Shown: positions 1-8,652, counted from the first letter of the stretch. The stretch is 64,000 nucleotides of DNA from Clostridium_X cadaveris (GCF_039521325.1 NZ_BAAACD010000045.1), one strand, 5' to 3'. The notes: generated by a model from the letters alone, not told the origin. A program made the numbers and translations.

Positions 1-619
1 AAGATCCTTTAGTATTCATAAGTTGTTCTGTTACAACATTTCCATGAAGTTTTAAAATTGTGATTAGCATATATGTTAACGCTGCAATAATAATAATTCC
101 TCCGATGTTTTCTATTGCCTTTATTCCTTTAAACCCCAAAGCAGATAAGCCTATCTGGATTAAGTGGAACAGAATGAAGAATAAAACAATATTATTATAA
201 TCAAATAATATCTTACTAACTTCATTCAATGCTGAAGCGCCAACCCAGCTTTGAAATCCATACCATATTACTCCAGGTATGGCTCTACATAAAGATGGAA
301 TAAAAGTTCCTTTAAACCCAAAAGAGCTTCTTAATTGTACAACATATGGTATCCCAGTCTTATAACATAATTTATCATTTAACACAAGACAAACAGCTAC
401 CAATGTAGAACCAAGGGCAATAGCTACAATAGATTGTATTAGATTAAGTCCACCTTCTACAAGATTTGACCCCAATGAAAAATTTCCAATAGAAACACAT
501 CCTCCAAGCCATGCTAGTAAGTAAGAGGTCCCTCCCATGATACGCTTATTTGCAGGAATTGGAGAAAGACTATCTGTTTCATAGCTATCTGTATCTATAT
601 TTTTCATGTTATTATCCAT
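1..619 (-). CDS. NCS1-family purine/allantoin permease, N-terminal part (cut by window edge)
   Basis: This reading frame starts at ATG 619, preceded by AAAGGA, and stays open to the window edge, giving 206 residues. The translation has a short polar N-terminus, then NKRIMGGTSYLLAWLGGC and several hydrophobic segments (roughly residues 25-80, 110-135 and 145-185), as in the NCS1 nucleobase-cation symporters (PucI, AllP, CodB). Members import allantoin, uracil, cytosine or hydantoins. Its place as the last gene seen in an operon of allantoin enzymes points to allantoin or a related ureide as substrate; that part is inference. An in-frame ATG at 607 is a possible alternative start. The C-terminal half is outside the window. 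Confidence 0.8.
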   Translation of the reverse strand, partial: MDNNMKNIDTDSYETDSLSPIPANKRIMGGTSYLLAWLGGCVSIGNFSLGSNLVEGGLNLIQSIVAIALGSTLVAVCLVLNDKLCYKTGIPYVVQLRSSFGFKGTFIPSLCRAIPGVIWYGFQSWVGASALNEVSKILFDYNNIVLFFILFHLIQIGLSALGFKGIKAIENIGGIIIIAALTYMLITILKLHGNVVTEQLMNTKGS

Positions 620-641
620 AGATTTATCATTCCTTTCATTT

Positions 642-676
642 AAGGTACAGAAGGTTAGAAAAACCAGCTGTACCTT
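642..676. promoter_or_regulatory. Hairpin in the etfA-permease intergenic gap
   Basis: AAGGTACAG (642-650) and CTGTACCTT (668-676) are perfect 9-bp arms. Inside them GGTT (653-656) can pair with AACC (662-665). The structure lies between the etfA stop and the permease ribosome site and is not followed by a T-run on the minus strand. It is therefore more likely an mRNA processing, stability or attenuation element, or a protein-binding dyad, than a simple terminator. The role is inferred. Confidence 0.45.
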
Positions 677-837
677 TCTATTTGATTTGTAATTCATATA
701 TTTTAAGGTATTGATAATTTTTATAAGGCTAGTTACTCCTTATTCTTTGGATCTAATGTCAAAAATATTGTGATTTTGAACCCTGATTTTTTCGGTAGAA
801 TTACTTCTAAATCTAGTAAAATCAATCTCTAATCTCT

Positions 838-1821
838 TTATAATTCTAAAATGCACTCCAACACTTCTTTCATATCACCAACAATTCCATAATCAGAAAT
901 ATTAAAAATTGGAGCTTCTTCATTTTTGTTTATAGCTATAAATAATTTTGTATCCTTAATTCCCTCTGTATGCTGAATAGCTCCTGATACTCCTAATGAA
1001 ATGCATATACGAGGTCTAATTGTATATCCAGTCTGACCAATCTGATGCTCAAATGGTATAAATCCTGTATCTGCAAGAGGTCTTGTCCCTCCTATAGCAG
1101 CACCTAATTTATCTGCAACCTTCTTGAGAAGTTCAAAGTTTTCTTCACTCTCTGCCCCTCTTCCTCCTACTACTACAATATCAGCAGATAAAATACTATC
1201 TGTATTATTAGCTAAAGGAAGTGCTTCTATAAATTTAATCTTAGATTCTGGCATAACTATATCATCTAAATAATGCACTTCAGTATTGCTATTCTCTATT
1301 TTTTCAACTTCTGTATAAACTCCTGGCCTTACTGTCATCATTTGTGGATAATATCCCTCCTTTGTAACGATTGTTACAAATATGTTTTCTCCAAAGGAAG
1401 GCTTATTCTGTTTTATGTAAAATGACCCATCTTCTCTTTTATCTACTTTTAATTCTGTACAATCTGCTGTAAGTCCACATTCTAATTTTGCAGCAACTCT
1501 AGAAAATAATGACCTACTCATAGTTGTTGCAGGAATTAAAACACTAGATGGTTCTATCTTTTTAATCATTTCTGCAATAACATGACTAACTGCATCATCT
1601 TGAAATGAACAATCTGTCTCTGTTTTAACTGCATAGATTTCATCTATTCCAAGTTGTTTTACTTGTTCAATAATTTTTTCACAATCTTTGGCAACTAATA
1701 AAGCCTTTATCTTTTCTCTAGTTGTCTTTTTAATTAGATTGGCTGCTGAAACTAGTTCTGCTACAACAGCTTCTAAATTACCATTATAATTTTCTGCAAA
1801 AACACAAATTCCATTAGCCAT
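838..1821 (-). CDS. etfA: Electron transfer flavoprotein subunit alpha
   Basis: This 327-residue protein is EtfA/FixB, the FAD-binding alpha subunit of the soluble electron transfer flavoprotein. The N-terminal half has the ETF alpha/beta fold. The C-terminal FAD domain (about residues 210-320) carries VVVGGRGAESEENFELL, GGTRPLADTGFIPFEHQIGQ and the CISLGVSGAIQH stretch. ETF takes electrons from flavin dehydrogenases in the cytosol and passes them to other carriers; some anaerobic ETFs bifurcate electrons. ATG 1821 abuts the etfB stop, so the two are translationally linked. The neighbouring DAO-type flavoprotein is the obvious electron donor. Whether this ETF bifurcates cannot be decided by eye. 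Confidence 0.95.
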   Translation of the reverse strand: MANGICVFAENYNGNLEAVVAELVSAANLIKKTTREKIKALLVAKDCEKIIEQVKQLGIDEIYAVKTETDCSFQDDAVSHVIAEMIKKIEPSSVLIPATTMSRSLFSRVAAKLECGLTADCTELKVDKREDGSFYIKQNKPSFGENIFVTIVTKEGYYPQMMTVRPGVYTEVEKIENSNTEVHYLDDIVMPESKIKFIEALPLANNTDSILSADIVVVGGRGAESEENFELLKKVADKLGAAIGGTRPLADTGFIPFEHQIGQTGYTIRPRICISLGVSGAIQHTEGIKDTKLFIAINKNEEAPIFNISDYGIVGDMKEVLECILEL

Positions 1822-2616
1822 TTAATTTTTTCCTTTCTCATTTTCAATTAATTCTATAATCTGCTTAGCCATTTCTTTTGGCGTTCCTACAAGAATCTCA
1901 GCTTTTTTTGTATGTTCTGGTGCATATGAATCTGTAACTACTGTAGGTGATCCAGTTAGTCCTATATCTGATGTACACATACTTAGCTCTTTGTTTGTAT
2001 AAACATCCATAGGTTTATTTTTAGCTCCACGCTTTGTTCTTAATGTAGCAAGACGTGGTTCATTAGACCCAAAACAAACAGTTACTAATGCTGGAAGCTC
2101 ACACTGGAGTTTCACTATTGTATTTTTATATTTTTTAACTGCATTTATCCTACAACTTTCATCAGGATTATATTCTATACCTTGTATTTCTGCTACATGG
2201 GGTATTGATAAATATTCTGCAACCATTGCTCCTACCTGTCCTGTTGCACCATCTGAGGATAATGCTCCACATAATAACAAATCAAATTTACCATATTTCT
2301 GTATAGCCTTAACTATTACTTTTGCTGTTGCAATAGTATCCCCTGCAGCGAAAGCTCTATCTGTGATAATACAACTTTTATCACATCCCATAGCCATAGC
2401 ATCTCTCAATGACTTTTCTGCATCTGGTGGACCCATTGTAAATACTACAACTTCACCATTAGTTTTTTCTTTTAATCTTATAGCTTCTTCAATTGCATTT
2501 AAATCCGCAGGATTAATCATTCCTTCAGAACTCCCACGCACAAGTGCGTGGGTTTCTGGGTCTACAGAAACATTATTTGAAACAGGAACCTGTTTAATAA
2601 GAACTGCTATATTCAT
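1822..2616 (-). CDS. etfB: Electron transfer flavoprotein subunit beta
   Basis: This 264-residue EtfB/FixA homologue is the partner of etfA. It begins MNIAVLIKQVPVSNNVSVDP, the typical EtfB opening. It has the nucleotide-binding stretches VVVFTMGPPDAEKSLRDAMA and LLCGALSSDGATGQVGAM, and the conserved LPALVTV region near residue 175. The start follows GAGGAGG with a 4-nt spacer. Many clostridial etfBA pairs lie beside acyl-CoA dehydrogenase genes. Here the pair ends an allantoin operon and follows an FAD amine/hydroxy-acid-type oxidoreductase. The beta subunit normally binds AMP, or a second FAD in bifurcating forms. Confidence 0.95.
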   Translation of the reverse strand: MNIAVLIKQVPVSNNVSVDPETHALVRGSSEGMINPADLNAIEEAIRLKEKTNGEVVVFTMGPPDAEKSLRDAMAMGCDKSCIITDRAFAAGDTIATAKVIVKAIQKYGKFDLLLCGALSSDGATGQVGAMVAEYLSIPHVAEIQGIEYNPDESCRINAVKKYKNTIVKLQCELPALVTVCFGSNEPRLATLRTKRGAKNKPMDVYTNKELSMCTSDIGLTGSPTVVTDSYAPEHTKKAEILVGTPKEMAKQIIELIENEKGKN

Positions 2617-2661
2617 ATTTCCTCCTCATTCCATCACAGTTTTTATAAATCATTTAAACAT

Positions 2662-3825
2662 TTATTTCTCTAATAAACGGCTAAATGCCCAATCCTCTAA
2701 AAGTGGAGTCGATTCACCTCTCATAATAAGCTTAGCAAGATCTCTACTTGCTGCTGGAGCTTCTATAACACCATTTCCACCATATCCTGTAGCTAATATA
2801 TATCCCTCAACAGGTGTTTTCCCTAATATAGGAAGGAAATCTTTTGGTTCAGCTCTATAAGACAACCATGAAGAAACAAGACCACTGTCTACAATTCCTG
2901 GAACCTTACACTCTAATTGCTCTAGCAAGAAATCAATAAAATAATCATCTGTACCACCAGTAGATGGTAATTTATCTGGATCCCATTGTCCTGCATGCAT
3001 TGGATTATTTAAATTCATTGATAAATGAGATTTACAAATAAAGATATTATCTCCAGCACGCAATGCATAGAATTCAGGATATTTTAAAACTGGGAATGTA
3101 TATCCTAGCTTCTTTCCTGGAGGACATAAAAAGAATGCTTCTGCTTTTGTATGCCAAATTGGAACATCTAGTCCCACCATTTCACCTGTGAATTTACTCC
3201 ATGGTCCGGTACAATCAACTACATAATCAAAATCATACTCGGTTCCATCATTAGTTTTTAATCCATTAACTTTATTATCTTTAACTTTAACCTCTGTAAC
3301 CTCTACGCCTAGTTTTATAATTCCACCATTTGCTTGCATTTTCTTTGCATAAGTATTAGAAATCATGGTACCATCGAAATATCCATCATCTTCAGTGTAA
3401 CCTGCTCCTAAAATATTTTCTGTAGAAATATCTGGTAGAATCTTTTTGATGCGTTCTTTATCAGTTATATATTCTCCTGTATAACCTGCTGCTTTCGTTA
3501 AAGCAATACCTGTTTTAATTACTCTTTCTACCTCTTCATTAGTAGCAACTACTAATGTTCCTGTTTTATCAAAACCCGCAGATCCTTTTTCTTCTTGCTC
3601 CATTTTTAAATAAGATTCAAATCCATAAAGCCTTACATCCCAATATCTATTTCTTAAAGAGTCATCAAATAAACATACAGTACCAGCTGATTTTGCTGTA
3701 GATGCCCCCCCTATTGTGCTCTTTTCAAATAAAACTATTTCTGCGTTATCATAAAGACTTAAGTGATATCCAAGTGCTGTACCTGATATACCTCCTCCAA
3801 TAATTCCAATACGTATTTTTTCCAT
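2662..3825 (-). CDS. DAO-family FAD-dependent oxidoreductase, putative ETF-linked dehydrogenase
   Basis: This 387-residue flavoprotein belongs to the D-amino-acid oxidase/glycine oxidase/sarcosine dehydrogenase superfamily. The Rossmann motif IGIIGGGISGTALGYHLS is at the N-terminus. GTVCLFDD and YVVDCTGPWS lie in the middle, and the C-terminal FAD contact region is YILATGYGGNGVIEAPAASR. The start chosen is ATG 3825 because AAAGGTGG lies 8 nt upstream; the longer frame to 3849 lacks its own ribosome site. Related sarcosine and dimethylglycine dehydrogenases pass electrons to ETF, and etfBA follows directly, so a dehydrogenase rather than an oxidase is likely. The substrate is unknown; ureidoglycolate, glycolate or glycine-like pathway products are guesses. 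Confidence 0.85.
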   Translation of the reverse strand: MEKIRIGIIGGGISGTALGYHLSLYDNAEIVLFEKSTIGGASTAKSAGTVCLFDDSLRNRYWDVRLYGFESYLKMEQEEKGSAGFDKTGTLVVATNEEVERVIKTGIALTKAAGYTGEYITDKERIKKILPDISTENILGAGYTEDDGYFDGTMISNTYAKKMQANGGIIKLGVEVTEVKVKDNKVNGLKTNDGTEYDFDYVVDCTGPWSKFTGEMVGLDVPIWHTKAEAFFLCPPGKKLGYTFPVLKYPEFYALRAGDNIFICKSHLSMNLNNPMHAGQWDPDKLPSTGGTDDYFIDFLLEQLECKVPGIVDSGLVSSWLSYRAEPKDFLPILGKTPVEGYILATGYGGNGVIEAPAASRDLAKLIMRGESTPLLEDWAFSRLLEK

Positions 3826-3873
3826 AAGTTTATCCACCTTTCTTCTCATATTTAAACTAATTATTTGATAAAA

Positions 3874-5109
3874 CTAATCTTTATCTATAGCAAGCACTGT
3901 GTTTAATAATACCTGACATCCCTTTTCAATATCCATATCTCGTGTAAATTCATCTCTTGAATGACTAATACCATTAACACTAGGAACAAATATCATCCCT
4001 GTTGGAAATCTCTCTGCCATCACTAAAGAATCGTGGAAAGCTCCACTTGGAACTATTTCATAATCAAATCCTAATTCTCTAACTGAATACTCTATTTCAC
4101 TTTTTACCCATGATGACATTGGTGCTGGTTCATGGTAAGAAATATTGCGAAATGTATATGAATTTACTGATTCGTCACAAACCTTTCTAAGATATTCTGT
4201 TAATTTTTTTTCTATTAAAGAGATAATCTCATCATCTTGGTCTCTAATTTCTAAATTTAATGTACAAATTCCCGGAATAACATTTACAGAATTTGGTGAA
4301 ACCTTTATTGTACCCACTGTAGCAACAGTAAACTCATTCCCATACTCTGATACAATTCTTGGTACCTGTGATATAAAATCAGCTGCCGCTACTAAGGCAT
4401 CCTTTCTGTCTCCCATAACTGTACTTCCAGAATGATTTGACTCTCCATAAATAACGATTTCATATCTGCTAACACCAGCTATTGATGATACAATTCCTAT
4501 AGAAGTATCTTTTTTATAGAGTGATGCTCCCTGTTCTATGTGTAATTCTAAAAAGCAATGAACTGAATCTTTTTTTCTTTTAGCCTTATGAAGCTTAGAA
4601 ATATTAATTCCATATTCGCTCATAACTTTACTTCTAGATTCTCCATACATATCCACATCATTTTCATTAATCATAGGATCTACTCCACATATAGCACTAC
4701 TTCCCAAAAGTCCATTGCCAAATCTAAAGCCTTCCTCATCAGTAAATACAATAATCTCTATAGGGTGTAACAATTTATAATCATTCTCTAGAAGGGTTTC
4801 ACATACACAAAGACCTCCTACACATCCAAGAACTCCATCATACTTACCACCATCTGGCACTGTATCTAAATGAGACCCGATAACAATAGCTGGAAGACTA
4901 GAATGTTTTCCTTCCATTCTAATGATAATATTCCCAGCCTCATCTATTCTTGGTTCAAGACCTAAAGCCTTGAAATATCCCATAAAAATTTCTCTTCCCT
5001 TAATGTCTTCTTTAGAATACGCCACTCTACTATGTGTCCCGTCCTCTTGAACACCACATTCATAAAGCTCATTTATATGAGAAATGACTTTTTTAAAATT
5101 AATTTTCAT
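3874..5109 (-). CDS. M20-family amidohydrolase, ureidoglycolate amidohydrolase or N-carbamoylase type
   Basis: This 411-residue M20 dimetal amidase belongs to the AllC/UAH/HyuC group. Metal and catalytic motifs are visible: GSHLDTVPDGGKYDG (His, Asp), FTDEEGFRF (paired Glu) and LELHIEQG (His, Glu). The dimerisation-domain motif is YGESNHSGSTVMGDRKDA, and the last metal ligand region is FHDSLVMAERFPTGMIFVPS. It lacks the SRFPxVFWGSKN signature of the neighbouring AllC and resembles ureidoglycolate amidohydrolases and N-carbamoyl amino-acid hydrolases more closely. Releasing glyoxylate from ureidoglycolate would complete the pathway, but this assignment is inferred. A duplicated allantoate amidohydrolase is the alternative. 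Confidence 0.85.
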   Translation of the reverse strand: MKINFKKVISHINELYECGVQEDGTHSRVAYSKEDIKGREIFMGYFKALGLEPRIDEAGNIIIRMEGKHSSLPAIVIGSHLDTVPDGGKYDGVLGCVGGLCVCETLLENDYKLLHPIEIIVFTDEEGFRFGNGLLGSSAICGVDPMINENDVDMYGESRSKVMSEYGINISKLHKAKRKKDSVHCFLELHIEQGASLYKKDTSIGIVSSIAGVSRYEIVIYGESNHSGSTVMGDRKDALVAAADFISQVPRIVSEYGNEFTVATVGTIKVSPNSVNVIPGICTLNLEIRDQDDEIISLIEKKLTEYLRKVCDESVNSYTFRNISYHEPAPMSSWVKSEIEYSVRELGFDYEIVPSGAFHDSLVMAERFPTGMIFVPSVNGISHSRDEFTRDMDIEKGCQVLLNTVLAIDKD

Positions 5110-5141
5110 AGCCTCATTCCCTTTATTAATTTTTGAGTTTT

Positions 5142-5903
5142 CTATATTTCTGGATCACGGTTACAGTCTTTAGAGTAAATATAGGCAAATGGTTCTCTTC
5201 CAACTCCATAAGCTGCTTGTAAAGAATATGCACTCATAAACATATAATCTTCTTTCTCAACAGGTATCCATTCATTGTCTAGATTATAAACTCCTTGTCC
5301 AGTTAAAACATAAGCGCCATGTTCTTGATAGTGTGTTTCAATAAACGGATGGCAAGCCCCTGGTTCAAATGAAAGAATATGCATGTTCATATCAAAGGCT
5401 AGATCTGTTGGTAATAAGTCTTTAATTAAAACATTTTTCATATCCTCATAAATTCTATATTCCATTTCATTTACATTTCCTGTAACAACCCATGTTTTCA
5501 TATCATCAAGCTTTTCATATCTTTTTTTGTATAAGAATAATCTGCAAGGCTCTTTTTCAGTATTTTTTAAATACATTTTTTTATCTGGAGGACAATATAA
5601 ATATCCACCTGCTGTAAGTTTAAATGATTCATCATCTGCCGATGCCGTAACATTTCCTTCTATGCAATAAACAAAGGTTTCTACCCCATTTCCTCCAAAG
5701 CCTTTTTCGTTCTTTCCATCTGGATTCATTTTAATAATATAATCAACGAAACCGGCACCTAGCTTAGGAGATGCAAGAATTGTCATTTCACATCCTTCAA
5801 ATCCAGGAACAATATTATTTACCCTTCCTTCTGCAGAAATCAAAGCATAATTATTTTTCTTTACTATTGATCTATTTGTTAATAATCCTTTTGGATAAGC
5901 CAT
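5142..5903 (-). CDS. allE: (S)-ureidoglycine aminohydrolase
   Basis: This 253-residue bicupin matches AllE/UGlyAH, which hydrolyses (S)-ureidoglycine to (S)-ureidoglycolate and ammonia using Mn2+. The N-terminus (KGLLTNRSIVKKNNYALI) and the first cupin end in the GYLYCPPD region. In the second cupin the stretch ETHYQEHGAYVLTGQG and the later SLQAAYG supply the Glu, two His and Gln expected as metal ligands. ATG 5903 follows GGAGG at 7 nt. It lies between the two M20 genes in the operon, just after allC in transcription order, which matches its step in the pathway. Confidence 0.93.
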   Translation of the reverse strand: MAYPKGLLTNRSIVKKNNYALISAEGRVNNIVPGFEGCEMTILASPKLGAGFVDYIIKMNPDGKNEKGFGGNGVETFVYCIEGNVTASADDESFKLTAGGYLYCPPDKKMYLKNTEKEPCRLFLYKKRYEKLDDMKTWVVTGNVNEMEYRIYEDMKNVLIKDLLPTDLAFDMNMHILSFEPGACHPFIETHYQEHGAYVLTGQGVYNLDNEWIPVEKEDYMFMSAYSLQAAYGVGREPFAYIYSKDCNRDPEI

Positions 5904-5937
5904 TTCTATTCCTCCTATTCCTTTTTTACCTAATAAA

Positions 5938-7179
5938 TTACTTATATGCTAATTGATATATGCTATCAACTAATACCTCAACCCCTTTTTCAAGATACTG
6001 AGGAGCTGTATATTCTTTTGGATTATGACTAATACCTCCTCTACTTGGAACAAAAATCATTGCCGTAGGAATTTGTTTTGCAATGAGTTGTGAGTCATGT
6101 CCTGCTCCGCTATTCATGACCCTATAATTAACTTTTCTATCAACACAAACTTTTTCAATACAAGCCACAATCTCTTTGTCCATTTGAACTGGTGACTCGT
6201 CCATCCACATATGAATATCAACTTCAACATTACATTCTTTTGCTGTCTCATTCATAAACAAAACTATTTCATCTGTGTATTTTTTTAGAAACTCTTCATC
6301 TGTATGTCTTATATCTAAAGAAAATTCTGCTTTTCCTGGAACTACATTTCCTACATTAGGTTTTATTTCTATAAAACCTGCAGTTGCAACTAATGGGCTT
6401 CCATATGCCCTTGCCTTATCTAAAATGTTACTAATCATTTTGCTTGTGGCATAAAATGCATCTCTACGATATTCCATTGGGGTTGTTCCTGCATGATTTG
6501 CAGTACCTGTAACCTCAACCTTATATCTTCGCTGTCCAGCAATACTATCTACTATTCCTATTTCTTTTCTTTCCATTTCCAAGATGTTTCCCTGTTCTAT
6601 ATGCGCTTCCAAAAATGCCTTCACATCACTACGTTTATCTCTTGATGAATTTCTAAACTCAAACCCAGCCTTATGCATTGCATCTGTAAAAGCTATTCCA
6701 TCTCCGTCCTGAATATGTTCTACTTCTTCTTTGTCTCCACATCCCAAGAAATTTTTACTTCCCCAAAACACAGTAGGAAATCGTGATCCCTCCTCTTCCG
6801 CAAATGACACTACTTCAATATTGCGGCAAGCTTGACCATACTTATCTTTAAGCTGACTCAAGGCTACAATCCCTGCAATAATTCCATACATTCCATCATA
6901 CTTTCCTCCATTTATAACTGTATCCACATGTGAACCCGTCATAATGGTTTCTTCTGGATTTTTATTACCTTGTATACGCCCATATAAATTACCCACTTCA
7001 TCAAAATATGTAATTAATCCCTCTTCCTCCATAATCTTTTTTAATTCCATCTGAGTGTCTAACCACTCTTTAGAATAAAGAAGACGGGTAATTCCTCCTT
7101 TTGAATCAGATGCTTTATCAGCCACACGTTCAATTAGCTGAGCTATCTTCTCCTGTAAAACTTCTGACAAATATTCCAC
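5938..7179 (-). CDS. allC: Allantoate amidohydrolase (allantoate deiminase)
   Basis: This 413-residue M20 metallohydrolase converts allantoate to ureidoglycine, CO2 and ammonia. Motifs in order are GSHVDTVINGGKYDG, SFAEEEGSRFPTVFWGSKN (a signature close to E. coli AllC), LEAHIEQGNILE, GQRRYKVEVTGTANHAGTTP and SGAGHDSQLIAKQIPTAMIF. The cytosolic enzyme is a homodimer in known cases. The start is GTG 7179, 12 nt after the allB stop. The nearest AAAAGG lies unusually close to that codon, so a slightly internal start cannot be excluded. The adjacent allB and allE make the assignment firm. Confidence 0.95.
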   Translation of the reverse strand: MEYLSEVLQEKIAQLIERVADKASDSKGGITRLLYSKEWLDTQMELKKIMEEEGLITYFDEVGNLYGRIQGNKNPEETIMTGSHVDTVINGGKYDGMYGIIAGIVALSQLKDKYGQACRNIEVVSFAEEEGSRFPTVFWGSKNFLGCGDKEEVEHIQDGDGIAFTDAMHKAGFEFRNSSRDKRSDVKAFLEAHIEQGNILEMERKEIGIVDSIAGQRRYKVEVTGTANHAGTTPMEYRRDAFYATSKMISNILDKARAYGSPLVATAGFIEIKPNVGNVVPGKAEFSLDIRHTDEEFLKKYTDEIVLFMNETAKECNVEVDIHMWMDESPVQMDKEIVACIEKVCVDRKVNYRVMNSGAGHDSQLIAKQIPTAMIFVPSRGGISHNPKEYTAPQYLEKGVEVLVDSIYQLAYK

Positions 7180-7191
7180 ATCCTTTTCATA

Positions 7192-8544
7192 TCATCTTTT
7201 TGGAGTTATTAGCTTCCCTATTGGTTCTGATACTATTTTCCCATCTTTATAAATTGTTGTACCTCTCAAAATTGTCCTAACAACTTGTCCATGAAAATTA
7301 CAATCCACATATGGACTAACTTTGTGTAAATAAAATAAGTCTTCTGACTTTAATGTATACTCTTTATTAAGGTCAACCAGTGTAAAATCTGCATCATACC
7401 CTATTTCAATTTTTCCTTTTCCTTTAATCCCAAATACCTCATTAACATTTGATGCTGTTAATCTAGCAATTTTATGTAGTGGTAATTTTCTATCATGGTA
7501 AGCATGCTTCAATAATCCTGCCAGAGTTGTCTGACAAGCTGAAATTCCCCCCCACACATTTAAAAATTCTCCTTCTTTCAGTTTTGGGTCACAAGGTGAA
7601 TGATCAGATGAAATAAATGTAATCTCATCATTAAACAACTTTCCCCATAACTTTAACTGGTTTTCTGCATCTCTAATTGGTGGTGAACATTTTCCGATAG
7701 TACCCATGCGTTCCACATCATAATCTGTAAGATACAAATAATGTCCAATTGTCTCACAAAAAACATCTACACCTCTTCTTCTTGCCTCAGTCACTAGTTC
7801 TACACCTTTAGCTGTACTAATATGTGCAATGATTAATTTACATCCTGTTTCTTCGGCAAAACTAATCACCCTTGATATACTTTCTATCTCTGTAATTGGC
7901 GCATGTGCTGCAAAATAATCCCATACTCCTGTTTTGCCATCTTTTCGTGAATTTTCTGTCAACATACTAGTCAGTTTATCGTTTTCACAATGAACCATTA
8001 ATGGTAAGTCTAATTTTTTCAATTGCTCCATTCCCTTTAGGAATGTATAATCATCTGAACCTGGAAACTCATCGATACCACTAAAACAATCAAAAGCCTT
8101 AAACCCAATTACTCCACATTCAGCAAGTTCCTCAAATTTATCCATGTTATTTGGTGAAAATCCACCCCACAATCCAAAATCACAAAGGGAATCCATTTTT
8201 GCTATTTCTAATTTCGCTTGAAAAGTTTTTCGGTCTAATGTGCAAGGCGAGCTATTTAAAGGCATATCAAAATATACAGTTCCACCAGCTGCAGCAATGG
8301 CCTTGCTACCAGTTTTAATAGTTTCCCAATCCATTCTTCCAGGAGAGTTGAAATGTACATGTCCATCTGTTGTAGCTGGGAAAATGTGAAATCCTAATGC
8401 ATCTATTATTTCATTAGCATCTCCTGATATTTCGTCATTAATTTCAACGATTTTCCCATCATAAACGCCTATATCAGCTTTCTTTACACTATCATTAAAA
8501 ACTACTATTCCATTTCTAATAATCAGATCGTAATTCTTTTGCAA
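7192..8544 (-). CDS. allB: Allantoinase, probably from a TTG start
   Basis: This cyclic amidohydrolase opens allantoin to allantoate. Amidohydrolase-superfamily residues are clear: TDGHVHFNSPGR (HxH), GFKAFDCFSG (lysine that becomes carboxylated), PLMVHCEN, LIIAHISTA and SSDHSPCDPK (catalytic Asp). The frame could be read from ATG 8559, but that ATG overlaps the ribosome site. GGAGGTG at 8551-8557 sits 6 nt before TTG 8544, giving a 450-residue protein, the usual family length. It is the first enzyme gene of the operon, downstream of a strong terminator and a dyad. Dihydropyrimidinase is the nearest alternative, but context favours allantoinase. Confidence 0.94.
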   Translation of the reverse strand: MQKNYDLIIRNGIVVFNDSVKKADIGVYDGKIVEINDEISGDANEIIDALGFHIFPATTDGHVHFNSPGRMDWETIKTGSKAIAAAGGTVYFDMPLNSSPCTLDRKTFQAKLEIAKMDSLCDFGLWGGFSPNNMDKFEELAECGVIGFKAFDCFSGIDEFPGSDDYTFLKGMEQLKKLDLPLMVHCENDKLTSMLTENSRKDGKTGVWDYFAAHAPITEIESISRVISFAEETGCKLIIAHISTAKGVELVTEARRRGVDVFCETIGHYLYLTDYDVERMGTIGKCSPPIRDAENQLKLWGKLFNDEITFISSDHSPCDPKLKEGEFLNVWGGISACQTTLAGLLKHAYHDRKLPLHKIARLTASNVNEVFGIKGKGKIEIGYDADFTLVDLNKEYTLKSEDLFYLHKVSPYVDCNFHGQVVRTILRGTTIYKDGKIVSEPIGKLITPKR

Positions 8545-8584
8545 TATCTTCACCTCCATATTATATTTCTCAATTTTCTTTATT

Positions 8585-8611
8585 TTCTAAATATAATTTC
8601 TATATTTAGAA
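8585..8611 (-). promoter_or_regulatory. 11-bp inverted repeat upstream of allB, candidate operator
   Basis: TTCTAAATATA (8585-8595) and TATATTTAGAA (8601-8611) are perfect 11-bp arms around a 5-nt centre. The dyad lies about 28 bp upstream of the allB ribosome site and downstream of the pucR terminator, where the enzyme-operon promoter must be. It is a reasonable site for PucR or another regulator. No clean -35/-10 pair was settled on in this AT-rich stretch. Confidence 0.5.
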
Positions 8612-8652
8612 TTATAAATAAATTTTTAACAATTTTCATCGCCAGATATAGA

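Noticed and set aside
2363..2860. Plus-strand open frame across the etfB start
   Set aside because: It is antisense to etfB and the FAD oxidoreductase gene, has no ribosome site and its composition mirrors the real frame.
8560..8652. TGGC and TTG elements before allB as a sigma-54 promoter
   Set aside because: The GG and TG/GT are spaced 11 rather than 10 and the -12 GC is absent; PucR also lacks an AAA+ activator domain.
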